DNA from: Aquimarina megaterium XH134
GTDB lineage: Bacteria; Bacteroidota; Bacteroidia; Flavobacteriales; Flavobacteriaceae
Direction: 5' to 3'
DNA: 64,000 nt
Assembly (NCBI RefSeq): GCF_000520975.1
Contig: NZ_JACB01000029.1
Location: 124,001-188,000, forward strand
Position 1 is the stretch's first letter. Every line of letters begins with the position of its first letter. The notes beneath the pieces are model-generated. The model made no database searches. It saw only the letters and a list, made by a program, of their open reading frames with translations, and had not been told where the DNA came from. A program made the translations under genes and the position numbers. Below are positions 8,910 to 18,321 of the stretch, piece after piece.

Positions 8910-9827
8910 TTAAACCTCTATTGATCTTCCTTCTGCTGTTTTATTCCCGTTGGTGTCAAAATAAAAATCAATTTGTCCCATATAAACCCCGCTTTTACCA
9001 CATTGGTTAATAAGTACTTTCTCTCCTGCCACATTATCTACAACTGCTGGTTTCGGCAATAAAGTATGCGTATGACCTCCTATAATCAGATCAATATCTT
9101 TTGTTTTTTTGGCTAGGTGAAGATCAGAAATTTTATCCTTAGCATTTTTATACTCATACCCAATATGAGAAAGGCAAATTACAAGATCGCATTGCTGATC
9201 TTCTTTTAATACCCTTGTGATATCTTGAGCAATTTCAATAGGGTCGAGATATTGGGTTTCTTTATATAAATTTTTATTCACTAAACCTTCCAACTCTATT
9301 CCTAAACCAAAAACTCCGATTTTAATCCCTTCTCTAACTAATATTTTATATGGTTTTACGATACCATCTAGCACCGTATTTTTAAAATCATAGTTGGCTG
9401 ATACAAAATCAAAAGTGGCATTAGGTAATTGGTTCAGTATTCCATTTATCCCGTTATCAAAATCATGATTTCCAATGGTAGCAAGATCATAGTTTAGTTT
9501 TGACATTAGTTTAAATTCAATTTCCCCACCATAATAATTAAAATATGGAGTGCCCTGAAAAATATCCCCTGCGTCTAATAAAATAGTATTCGGATTTTCT
9601 TTTCGTACTTTTTCTATAATCGATGCTCTTCTGGCAAATCCTCCTAATCCTGGGTATTTATAATGATTATTTGGTAGAGGATCAATCTGGCTATGTACAT
9701 CGTTGGTATGTAGTACTGTTATCTTTTTTGATGCTGGTTTAACACAGGACACTAAACTTCCCCCTCCTAAACTAGCTAAAGCTGTTGCTGATACTATTTG
9801 CTGTATAAATCTTCTCCTATTCTGCAT
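8910..9827 (-). CDS. Metallophosphoesterase, N-terminal half of a split 5'-nucleotidase
   Basis: 305 aa. The N-terminus has a Tat-like or lipoprotein-like signal (RRRFIQQ, then a small-residue stretch ending VSC at Cys28). Calcineurin-like metal motifs are present: TNDVHSQ (Asp43, His45), DAGDIFQG, GNHDFDNG, and a late GGHTHT. This is the catalytic dimetal domain of UshA/5'-nucleotidase-type enzymes. The usual C-terminal substrate-binding domain is encoded by the next upstream gene, which overlaps this one by 11 nt. It probably hydrolyses nucleotides or related phosphoesters in the periplasm; the substrate is not determinable here. Confidence 0.88.
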   Translation of the reverse strand: MQNRRRFIQQIVSATALASLGGGSLVSCVKPASKKITVLHTNDVHSQIDPLPNNHYKYPGLGGFARRASIIEKVRKENPNTILLDAGDIFQGTPYFNYYGGEIEFKLMSKLNYDLATIGNHDFDNGINGILNQLPNATFDFVSANYDFKNTVLDGIVKPYKILVREGIKIGVFGLGIELEGLVNKNLYKETQYLDPIEIAQDITRVLKEDQQCDLVICLSHIGYEYKNAKDKISDLHLAKKTKDIDLIIGGHTHTLLPKPAVVDNVAGEKVLINQCGKSGVYMGQIDFYFDTNGNKTAEGRSIEV

Positions 9828-10587
9828 ATCTCATTCTTTTATCCAGTTGTACTTTTATGGTGTCTATTGATTTAAAATAATCGATTAGTGCATTTCTAAA
9901 TTTATAATCTGTTTTGTATAACTGTATAGGATCTTTAAAGAAGTTCATACTATCTCCTCCTTGTTGCAAATAATCTGTAGTAAGTACTAAATAGGTTTTA
10001 TCTTTTTGCAATGGTTCTCCATTAATAGCTAACTTTTGTACTTCTTTTGATTGTTTTACAATACTGAGTTGTAAATTAGAAACAGGGTGCGCTTGTTGTT
10101 TTTCGATCAAATAAGAAACTAGCTCCTGTACTTTTTCATAAGATAATTCTGCTACTACCAATTCATTTTCAAAAGGCATTACTTCAAAGGCTGTTCTTGC
10201 AGTTACCGGCCCTTTGAGTATTGGTGCCCGCAGACCTCCATGATTTAATAATACAAAATCAATTTCTTTATTATATCTTTTTTTGAAAATCGGTTCTACC
10301 TGATGTAAAGAAATATCTGCTGTAAGGTTCCCTAATTTGCTTTCTAATTTTCTATCGTGTTTAGTGAAATCTACTGGAGCAATACACAGTGTAGCATCCA
10401 AAGTTTTATTCAAATGATCTCGGAAAGGTGCAATAAATGAATCTATAGCTTTATCTGCAATTATTGTAGAATCAATTTTTTGTTGAATTGCTGAGATCTT
10501 ATTTACAGAAACCGATTGTTGCTTACAGGAACAAATACTTATCAAGCAAAAAAGGCCTGGTAAAAGCTTATAAAACTTAGTATTCAT
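9817..10587 (-). CDS. 5'-nucleotidase C-terminal domain lipoprotein
   Basis: 256 aa. A lipoprotein signal (ISICSC, Cys about 21) is followed by a 5'-nucleotidase C-terminal domain: GNLTADISL, FVLLNHGGLRA, MPFENELVV and TTDYLQQGGDS are characteristic. It lacks the catalytic metallophosphatase half, which is the next gene downstream with an 11-nt overlap, suggesting coupled translation and complex formation. Such split UshA-like pairs are, to my knowledge, common in Flavobacteriia. Confidence 0.88.
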   Translation of the reverse strand: MNTKFYKLLPGLFCLISICSCKQQSVSVNKISAIQQKIDSTIIADKAIDSFIAPFRDHLNKTLDATLCIAPVDFTKHDRKLESKLGNLTADISLHQVEPIFKKRYNKEIDFVLLNHGGLRAPILKGPVTARTAFEVMPFENELVVAELSYEKVQELVSYLIEKQQAHPVSNLQLSIVKQSKEVQKLAINGEPLQKDKTYLVLTTDYLQQGGDSMNFFKDPIQLYKTDYKFRNALIDYFKSIDTIKVQLDKRMRYAE

Positions 10588-10669
10588 ATATTTTTCGATT
10601 TTTCAACAATGGTAATAAAAAAAACAGTACGTTGCTTTATGGTTAAGTTAAAATACCCACTTTGCAATA

Positions 10670-10963
10670 TCAGGATAATATAGATGCATAATGTTGTACT
10701 ACAGGAAAAGGGTCATAAAAGTGATGTAATAATTTTTTCCATTCCTGATACTCTTCAGATTTTCTGAAACCTGTTTCATGATCCTCTATCGTTTCCCACT
10801 CAACCAACAGTAAATATTTATCATTTTCTTCTATACATTTCAATACATCATGCCTGATATATCCTTTCATAGCAGAAATGATTTTTTGAGCTTCTTTAAA
10901 AGCTTTGGCAAAAGCTTCTGATTCTCCTGGTTTTATATATAAAATCGCTTGTTCTAAAATCAT
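10670..10963 (-). CDS. Antibiotic biosynthesis monooxygenase (ABM) family protein
   Basis: 97 aa with no signal peptide. It has the small ferredoxin-like ABM fold pattern: a first strand (MILEQAILYIKPGE), helix (FAKAFKEAQK), GYIRHDVLKC, the strand LLLVEWETIEDH and the closing FHHFYDPFP-like helix region. Members range from quinol monooxygenases to dimeric proteins of unknown role. The neighbours give no pathway clue. Confidence 0.75.
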   Translation of the reverse strand: MILEQAILYIKPGESEAFAKAFKEAQKIISAMKGYIRHDVLKCIEENDKYLLLVEWETIEDHETGFRKSEEYQEWKKLLHHFYDPFPVVQHYASILS

Positions 10964-10982
10964 TAGTTCATCAAGCTAATTT

Positions 10983-11495
10983 TTATTTATTTAAAATGGT
11001 TTCTATTTTAGAAAATGAAATTTTATTTATGTTTTTAGCATATGCTCCATAGACCATCTTTTTTTTGAGATCAACATCCAAAAAACCAACTTCACATGCA
11101 AAGAAATCATAATCTCCTTTTTTTCCATTTTCAGAATTCTTCCAGATTTTGTTTGGCGCAATTAAATAATGGTTCCCAATTTTAAAATAATCAGTATATG
11201 GCCGACATAGCATTCCGTTATCCCCCCAAATCTGTATGATTTTACGGGTATCTTCACCTTTGTATTTTTTTATAACTTCTACTTTCATCGCCAAAGGCAT
11301 TTTCTTCGATTTCCCATCATCTTCAAATTCTAAAAATTCAGAATACTCAATTACTTTTACCAAAGCAACAAACCCTCCTGTTGAAACTGAAGAAAATGAA
11401 CAGTCCCCATCACAGTCACAATCACAAGCAAAGGATTGAGTAGAGTACAACCCTAATACAAAGAGCATGATATATTTAAGCAGGTATTTTTTCAT
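10983..11495 (-). CDS. Secreted Cys-rich hypothetical protein
   Basis: 170 aa. A signal peptide (about 1-23, ending TQSFA) leads to an unusual CDCDCDGDC cluster at the mature N-terminus. The rest is a beta-rich domain with two further Cys (LCRPY, FFACEVG) and the phrases VEVIKKYKG and HYLIAPN, loosely like TIMP/netrin-type OB folds of secreted proteins. The Cys-Asp cluster could bind metal or form disulphides. I do not recognise the family with confidence. Confidence 0.6.
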   Translation of the reverse strand: MKKYLLKYIMLFVLGLYSTQSFACDCDCDGDCSFSSVSTGGFVALVKVIEYSEFLEFEDDGKSKKMPLAMKVEVIKKYKGEDTRKIIQIWGDNGMLCRPYTDYFKIGNHYLIAPNKIWKNSENGKKGDYDFFACEVGFLDVDLKKKMVYGAYAKNINKISFSKIETILNK

Positions 11496-11554
11496 AATAT
11501 TTGTAACATTTTATTTAGGTTAAAGAGCTTATTTATAAATCAAAACCCATTCAT

Positions 11555-14500
11555 CTACTTCACTACCTCAACCCATTTCCCTTTACTTCTTACTAAATAA
11601 CTATTATCATACATCGCTTCGCATTGGATACCTGGCAGATAATATTTACCCAGGTAGGATGCATTTAATAAAATGGTCATCGTTTTACTTTCATTTGGTT
11701 TTAGATCAAAATAGAAATTTACTCTATCATCACGTATATCGGTATGTGTTACTGCATTGGCTTTAAACGATCCGAAATCTGTAAATCGAGTATTGACTAT
11801 TTCCCACCCAGATGGGAAAATTTCGGTTAATGCAATATCTTTTACTTTAGAACCAGTAGTATTCGTAATGGTTACTTCTGCCACAAAATCTGTTCCTTGA
11901 GTTAATAGTATCGGATTAATAATATTACCATCTTTTGTTTTATAATCTACAATTGCTTTAAACTTGCTTTGAATTACTTTTTCCTGACCGACAGGTAGAA
12001 TTCCGCTTGTTGCAATTTGCACAAAAATGGTGTTATCCTTATTGTTTTTAAGAATCAGTTTATTGTCTTTTAGAATAGAGAGTTCACCAGAGGTAGCTAA
12101 TGTTTTATCTGTATTGGCATTTGTTGATTTCCCGTTAAGAATATAGTTTATGTTTACTCCTTTCCCACCTACATAGGCTGCATATTTTGCCATTGCCATT
12201 AATGCGTAGGATGTAGTTTGTGTACTCATCCAGTTTTTAGAAGATAATTCTTTTGCCAAATCTACTGCTACTTTCTGAGCCTTCGTTTTTTGGTCCAAAG
12301 CTACAAGTGTCTCTAGTGCCATTGCTCGATTTCGACTGGTAGAGCCATAGGTATAGTGACTATTATTTCTGGGCTGAAAATCAATATTTGCCGAATTAAG
12401 CAATTGGTTTGCTGCTTTTGTCTGAGTAATTAATCCATAAGCTGCGGCTAATCTCAATTTGGCATCATTAGATAATCCCGAAGTCTCTCTTAACCTGTTC
12501 ATTGAAGATAGATCAGGACTACCGGCAAGAGCTAATGTATATAATCGATAGGCTTGCGCCAGATCATTATTACCACTTCTCCATCGTTTAGCCTGTTGCT
12601 GTTGGTAATTAATCCAGTTACTTTTAAAGCCTATTGGTAATACGTATCCTTGTTTATTTGCTTCTAGCAAGAAATGACCAGCATAGGTTGTTCCCCAATC
12701 ATTAGGGTTACTATATCCAGGCCAATATGACATTCCTCCATTAGGTTGTATAAAACGTTTTAGCCTATACATTGCGGCTTCTATATTTTTCTGTATTTTC
12801 TGCTTTTTATCAGATGATAAATTGAATACATCACCAAGATACAATTGTGGGAATGCGGCTGAAGTTGTTTGTTCAACACAACCATGTGGATAACGAATTA
12901 GATAACTTAATCTACTTTCAAAATTCATTGGTGGTAATGATGAGAACTCAATTGTTGCACTATTACTTCCATCAATTCCAAATGCTGCAAAATCTACTTC
13001 CTGTTCACTATTAGGTTCTAAAACAATCGATGTAACTTCTGTTGTCATTGGATTTGGGTTCACTATATTGATTGGAACCTTGTATGATGCTTTTTCTCCA
13101 CCACCACTAGCCACTACTTCGATATCTGTAAGTGAAGCTCCTTCTAGCACTTCGATATCAAAATAGGCCATTTTCTCATCGGGTTGAGGAAATGATAGTT
13201 TTTGTTGTGCCTCACCAATTACTGTAAATCCTTTGTTAGGTTTTAAAGTAACAGTTACGTTTTTCACTTTATTTTCCATTGCAAAAACGGTAACCGGTAT
13301 GGTTACTTTTTCTCCAGGAGTAATTTTACGAGGAATCGAAGTCAGAACCATTAGTGGTTTACGTACTGGTGTAGTCTTGTCTACACTACCATAAGCTGCT
13401 TTTTCGGCATCTGAAGCCACAATCATGGTACGTACAGATCCTACATATTTTGGAATTTTAATTTTATGAGCACGCGTCTCTCCTTTTTTAAGTTCAAATG
13501 GCCCTTCAAAGACAACCATGGGTTTAAATCGGTTCGCTTTTTTTGATTTGCTACCACCCGCTTCTGCATCACCACCAATACTAAATACCTGATTAATGCT
13601 TCCTCCATAGGCACCAATTACATCATCATATACATCCCAGGTTTTTACTCCGAGTGCTTCACGTGCATAAAAACTATTCCAGGGATTTGGTGTTTTAAAT
13701 CGTGTTAAATCTAATAAACCTTCATCTACGATAGCAATAGAATAGGTCATAGGTTTACCATTATTTTCTCCAACTTTCAGCGTGATTGTTTCTTCCGGTC
13801 GTAATACATCTGGCATTGTTAACTTAGGTTGCACCTTAGTATTTGGGTCTTCAACAGAAATTGGAACGATCCCGTACAAACGTATCGGTAAATCGTTTGC
13901 TGTATCTGCATGTGGTTGTAATAATGTGATATGTATATACACATTGGGAGTGTATAATTCTTCGATGGGTAATTCGAACTTCGTTTCTCCTTTTTGCGGA
14001 GTTACCCATTGTGAAGATAGTACTTCGGTACCGTTTTCTACTGTCACTAATGCTCTTCCTCCTTCACTAGACGGAAAGGTTACAATAGCTTTCTCTCCAA
14101 CATTATAGGTGTTTTTATCTGTCGAAAACAATAACATTGTTGCCGCCGAAGGATCATTTTTACGTGATTTCCCAGCCCAACCTGGCCAATCGATATACAT
14201 TATTTTTCCGGTAGCATGTCCTCCATTTGGGTCTACTACTCTTACTAGGTATCTTCCCCATTCTGGGTATTTTAATTCAAAATTAAAGTTGGCTTTACCA
14301 TTACTATTAGTTGTTACCTTGGTCTTGAATACTTCGTTATGATATGATCCTCTATTATAAGAAGACAGATTATCTTCTGATGTATCCCACCACCATCTCC
14401 AATCGACTTTATAGATAAAGACCTCAAGGTCTTTGGCCGATTTAGGGTTTCCTTTGTCATCTACAGAGACAACTTCAAAATTATGTTTTGTATCGGTTAA

Positions 14501-17080
14501 CAACATCCCTCGTGCTTTGTCTCCTTTAGGAACATTTACTCCAATATAGGTACTATATGGAGAAAATTCTTTACTAATCACATCGGTACTAAAATCTCCC
14601 CCGTTTTCATATACCTTCGTAATAAAAGAAGCTTTTAGCATTCCTGCTGCTTTATTTTCTAGTTTTGGCCTAAGGTTAAAACTCGTTTTTCCTTCGTTAG
14701 AAATTTGCCCTTGAAATACTTCTTGTTCCTCAGTTCCAAACCTACGGGTTGGATCATCAAAAACATATCCCGGGAAGGTTTTAAAACTGGTTGTTTTTGG
14801 ATTGAATCGAACATTTATATCTGTTTTCAGGTTTTTTGCTATTGCGCCATGCAACCATAATACTTCGAGATTACCTTGTATGTTTTTATTAACTCCCAAA
14901 ACTTCATCATCAAAAGTCGTTTTGATTTTAAGACGATTAGGTTTTATGGTTTCAATTTTAAGTGTTTTACTAAAATTAGCTCCCCCAACATTAACTTTGG
15001 CTTGCCAATTACCGGTAGGCGCTTCATCAGAAGTATGTACAACAAATTTGTAGAAATTGTTGATCCCATTAGTCTTTGTTTCCTGGTAAGTTACTTTACC
15101 ATATGGATCACGTAATTCAAATTTTACTGGGTGTCCTTTGGGTAATTTATTTGCATTATCATTAAGCATAAAAGACAAAAATAAAGTATCTCCAGGACGC
15201 CAAACACCACGTTCTCCGTAAATATATCCTTTGATTCCTTTTTGCAATCTCACTCCAGAAACATCAAATTTGCTTACCGATAATGCATTCCCATCATTTA
15301 ATTTTACATAGGTTTGCTGTTTTCCGGATTGGGCAATAGCAAAATATGCCGGGCGATCTGCATCAAAACCAGTTATTCCTTCTGCATCGGTAGTCGCCAC
15401 TCCCATCTCTTGTTGCTGATAATTGTAAAAAGTTACTTTTGCATTTGATACAGGACTGGTAGTAATAATATCATTAACCGTAACCATATATGCATTATTA
15501 AGCCCTTTTTTAACGACTACTCCCAGATTAGAAGCTAATACATTTGCACTAATCTTTTTATCTCTAAAGTAAGAAGTGCTACATGGGTTTTCTCTTTCTT
15601 CCCAATTATAATCGTAGTAATCATCATAGTAATATTGAGAGCTATCCCAAAAACTAGATTCCTCTTCTTCGTCATAATTATCTGTTAATTCATCGATTGG
15701 AGTATCATCTGTAGCCGCGCCATCACATTTGTAAAGCGAATATGCTTTACGATAATTTAGTTCGACTCTATAGATTGCTCCAGGATCTGGTGTAATGAGC
15801 TTTTTTAAATCAATTGCAAAAGCATTCCATTTGCTAAGGTTTAAAGATGGATTCTCCTGAAGATTAATTAGTTTTTTGGCAATTGGTCTTGCTACACTTC
15901 TTAAATCACCAGAACCGTTAAGGTTATTGTTTTGTAAAAACTGAAGGACATTATTTTCAAAGACTTTAACTACCTGTACTTCGACAGCACGAAGGTTGAT
16001 CGCTTCAAAATTAAATTTCAGATTATCCGAAGTCGGTAAAATCACTCCGCTTTGCAGTAAGCGAATCTCTGGATTTGGTTGTTGAAAAGATACTTTTTCG
16101 GTATATGTGTTCTTTAATTTATAGTTATCTGTACTTTTAATTCCTTCAAAAACAGTTACCTCTAATGTTCCTTTAAGCTCTTGTTTTGGATATACTTTAA
16201 GAACATTACCTTGTACAGTATATTTTAAGTTTTTGGCTCCAGAGATGGTAACCAGACCATTAAAGTTTTGATTTTTCTTAAGTGGATCAGAAAAATTAAT
16301 CTCTACATATTGATTATCTACATTAGCAACCGAAACACTAATTATAGAAAAATTATTCTTCCCAGGAATGGATAATACATCCTCGCCTTCTGTGTCTATA
16401 TCGAAAGATTTACCAGACCATTTAATAGTAACTTCTGAATCTTCTTCATAACGTTGAATACTATCTATTCTGAAACTAAACTGACGGCTTTTATCGATGG
16501 ATTCACTAAATTTTACGGCTACTTTCTTTCCTTTTTGCGAAGCAGTAATAAGTTGCTTTGCAACATCAAATTTCATTTGATCACTAGATGTTATTGTTCC
16601 ATCTATATATTGCCAATCTTTACTATACGACTGAAGATTATCAGTAATTATCGAAAACTGTTGCTTTAATGTTTTCACTGTAAAAACAAATTCTTCATCT
16701 AGATCGTCCTCAAAATCTTTAACTAATTCTTCTAGATCTAGAGTAAAAGTGTAAGCTGTGTCCTCGTCAAACCCTTCTTCTGGTTGAAAAGAAATAGTTC
16801 GATTATTTACAGCAATAATTTTACCTTTTACTTTTGGTGAGACAGTGAGTATATCTTTTGGTAGTTCTTGATTATCATCCCAACCTTCTACTGGTGTTTG
16901 TAATACGACATACACATTATCCAAAACCGAAATTACCCCCGAAGATACATCTGAGATATATTCTTGATATTTGTTTAATTCTGAAGCATTTGCCTCAGCT
17001 ATAGATTGATCGTCTTTTTTTTTACAAGAAAATGCGAATGCTACAAAAAGTAACAGATAGAGAATTCGTGATAATTTCAT
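11555..17080 (-). CDS. Alpha-2-macroglobulin-like lipoprotein
   Basis: 1841 aa. Lipoprotein signal with Cys19 (FAFSC). MG-type beta domains run through the first 1100 residues, including a bait/MG segment (GYIYGERGVWRPGDTLFLSF is typical of YfhM-like proteins). A thioester motif CVEQ lies near residue 1399 (PHGCVEQTTS), followed by an all-helical thioester domain (FIQPNGGMSYWPG) and a C-terminal receptor-like domain. Bacterial A2Ms trap periplasmic proteases and are functionally paired with PbpC, encoded nearby. An Asp/Glu/Tyr-rich low-complexity insertion sits at about residues 455-505. No frameshift seen. Confidence 0.95.
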   Translation of the reverse strand: MKLSRILYLLLFVAFAFSCKKKDDQSIAEANASELNKYQEYISDVSSGVISVLDNVYVVLQTPVEGWDDNQELPKDILTVSPKVKGKIIAVNNRTISFQPEEGFDEDTAYTFTLDLEELVKDFEDDLDEEFVFTVKTLKQQFSIITDNLQSYSKDWQYIDGTITSSDQMKFDVAKQLITASQKGKKVAVKFSESIDKSRQFSFRIDSIQRYEEDSEVTIKWSGKSFDIDTEGEDVLSIPGKNNFSIISVSVANVDNQYVEINFSDPLKKNQNFNGLVTISGAKNLKYTVQGNVLKVYPKQELKGTLEVTVFEGIKSTDNYKLKNTYTEKVSFQQPNPEIRLLQSGVILPTSDNLKFNFEAINLRAVEVQVVKVFENNVLQFLQNNNLNGSGDLRSVARPIAKKLINLQENPSLNLSKWNAFAIDLKKLITPDPGAIYRVELNYRKAYSLYKCDGAATDDTPIDELTDNYDEEEESSFWDSSQYYYDDYYDYNWEERENPCSTSYFRDKKISANVLASNLGVVVKKGLNNAYMVTVNDIITTSPVSNAKVTFYNYQQQEMGVATTDAEGITGFDADRPAYFAIAQSGKQQTYVKLNDGNALSVSKFDVSGVRLQKGIKGYIYGERGVWRPGDTLFLSFMLNDNANKLPKGHPVKFELRDPYGKVTYQETKTNGINNFYKFVVHTSDEAPTGNWQAKVNVGGANFSKTLKIETIKPNRLKIKTTFDDEVLGVNKNIQGNLEVLWLHGAIAKNLKTDINVRFNPKTTSFKTFPGYVFDDPTRRFGTEEQEVFQGQISNEGKTSFNLRPKLENKAAGMLKASFITKVYENGGDFSTDVISKEFSPYSTYIGVNVPKGDKARGMLLTDTKHNFEVVSVDDKGNPKSAKDLEVFIYKVDWRWWWDTSEDNLSSYNRGSYHNEVFKTKVTTNSNGKANFNFELKYPEWGRYLVRVVDPNGGHATGKIMYIDWPGWAGKSRKNDPSAATMLLFSTDKNTYNVGEKAIVTFPSSEGGRALVTVENGTEVLSSQWVTPQKGETKFELPIEELYTPNVYIHITLLQPHADTANDLPIRLYGIVPISVEDPNTKVQPKLTMPDVLRPEETITLKVGENNGKPMTYSIAIVDEGLLDLTRFKTPNPWNSFYAREALGVKTWDVYDDVIGAYGGSINQVFSIGGDAEAGGSKSKKANRFKPMVVFEGPFELKKGETRAHKIKIPKYVGSVRTMIVASDAEKAAYGSVDKTTPVRKPLMVLTSIPRKITPGEKVTIPVTVFAMENKVKNVTVTLKPNKGFTVIGEAQQKLSFPQPDEKMAYFDIEVLEGASLTDIEVVASGGGEKASYKVPINIVNPNPMTTEVTSIVLEPNSEQEVDFAAFGIDGSNSATIEFSSLPPMNFESRLSYLIRYPHGCVEQTTSAAFPQLYLGDVFNLSSDKKQKIQKNIEAAMYRLKRFIQPNGGMSYWPGYSNPNDWGTTYAGHFLLEANKQGYVLPIGFKSNWINYQQQQAKRWRSGNNDLAQAYRLYTLALAGSPDLSSMNRLRETSGLSNDAKLRLAAAYGLITQTKAANQLLNSANIDFQPRNNSHYTYGSTSRNRAMALETLVALDQKTKAQKVAVDLAKELSSKNWMSTQTTSYALMAMAKYAAYVGGKGVNINYILNGKSTNANTDKTLATSGELSILKDNKLILKNNKDNTIFVQIATSGILPVGQEKVIQSKFKAIVDYKTKDGNIINPILLTQGTDFVAEVTITNTTGSKVKDIALTEIFPSGWEIVNTRFTDFGSFKANAVTHTDIRDDRVNFYFDLKPNESKTMTILLNASYLGKYYLPGIQCEAMYDNSYLVRSKGKWVEVVK

Positions 17081-17228
17081 ATTAGTCGATGTTTAGCGGA
17101 TTAAAGGTAGTAATTATTAACTGTATTCTACACCATCTCAATCTGCTTAAAGTTGTAAATTTCAATTTTATTTTTTAATCCTTTATAATCTGTCTTTTTT
17201 GACACTTATCCAACATCTATAAATTCAC

Positions 17229-18161
17229 TTATTTACAGTTAACCTGAAAAATAGGTTTATCTTCAATTTTATAATTGACTGATTTAGCAAAAGTACCTGT
17301 ACACAATTCATATTTATAGATGATCGATATATCGAAAAATGCTTCGTCATCTGTTCTATCCTCATTTCCTTCTTTATAAAACCCCGGAATAATATATGCT
17401 TGCTTTTCTTTGTCAAAAACATGGCTTGCATTTATGTCCTCTTTAAAGGGATTATATGAAGGATTATAAAAGAGCGCGTTTTCAGAAGTATTCTTATTGG
17501 CTATTGCTCTAATAAATTCTATATCCTCTCCTTCTGTTGGCAAAGGGCGTTTTTCTGAATATTCGTTTTCATCTATGTATAGTTTGTTGTCTTTTAATGT
17601 AGTATAAAAAGGATACACCTCATTTTCTCTAGTAAAAAAACAAGCTATAAAATCATTAAATCCTTTGATATTAAAATTATATATAGCCGTATTCATTCTT
17701 TCATTTATGGCCATAAAAGAAATCAAATCAGAATCCTTTTTAAAAGTTTCTACATAAGGATAACCAAAACAGTTAGCGTCATCATTAAATACCTGTTTCA
17801 TGATATAGTGATCATCTTTTGATTTTTTTAGACTCATAAAACTTCGTGATTCTTCAAAACCTGTAAAAAAGATCTTTAAACTGTCTTGTATCTTTTTATT
17901 ATACCTCCCATAAAGTTCGAATTCATTTTTCTTAGTGTCTGGGGTAAACAAAAAAGTTTGATCTTTATCTATACGCCAACTTCCCACCTGCACACCTCCA
18001 AAATAAGTAATCACAAATTTGCCATTTTCTAAAACAAACAGATGACTTCCTCCTTCTGGAGAATGAGAGCCTAATGCATATAAACCAACTATATTTTCTT
18101 TATTTTGAGCCATACCTTTATTCATCATACAGATTATTACAAAAATCAATATTCTTTTCAT
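17229..18161 (-). CDS. Secreted hypothetical protein
   Basis: 310 aa. A signal peptide (about 1-18, ending GMAQ) is followed by a beta-rich protein. The first hundred residues (IVGLYALGSHSPEGGSHLFVLENGKF, GGVQVGSWRI, FTPDTK) read like a lipocalin- or META-like 'display the cost of an expressed value' domain seen in many uncharacterised flavobacterial exported proteins. No catalytic motif was recognised. It stands alone between the A2M gene and a terminator, so it probably has its own promoter. Confidence 0.6.
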   Translation of the reverse strand: MKRILIFVIICMMNKGMAQNKENIVGLYALGSHSPEGGSHLFVLENGKFVITYFGGVQVGSWRIDKDQTFLFTPDTKKNEFELYGRYNKKIQDSLKIFFTGFEESRSFMSLKKSKDDHYIMKQVFNDDANCFGYPYVETFKKDSDLISFMAINERMNTAIYNFNIKGFNDFIACFFTRENEVYPFYTTLKDNKLYIDENEYSEKRPLPTEGEDIEFIRAIANKNTSENALFYNPSYNPFKEDINASHVFDKEKQAYIIPGFYKEGNEDRTDDEAFFDISIIYKYELCTGTFAKSVNYKIEDKPIFQVNCK

Positions 18162-18272
18162 CAGCTTATCATTTATACAATTGTAATTATTGGATAAAAG
18201 TAATGAGATTTTTGGTTCTATTTCCCCCAGAAAATAGTGAATTTTTGCTCTACAATATCTTCAAAATAAAAA

Positions 18273-18294
18273 ACCCTCCTTAGTATAGGAGGGT
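18273..18294 (-). terminator. Intrinsic terminator after the asparaginase gene
   Basis: A perfect 8-bp stem (ACCCTCCT / AGGAGGGT) with a 6-nt loop is followed on the minus strand by a T-rich run. It lies 28 nt beyond the stop codon of the asparaginase gene and closes the TIR-asparaginase unit. Confidence 0.9.
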
Positions 18295-18321
18295 AAATTT
18301 TTAAAATTAAAAACAGGAGAA

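Noticed and set aside
8910..10587. A frameshift splitting one UshA gene into two
   Set aside because: Each half has its own signal sequence (RRRFIQQ / lipoprotein ISICSC), and the C-terminal-domain gene is transcribed first. They are two genes, not one broken gene.
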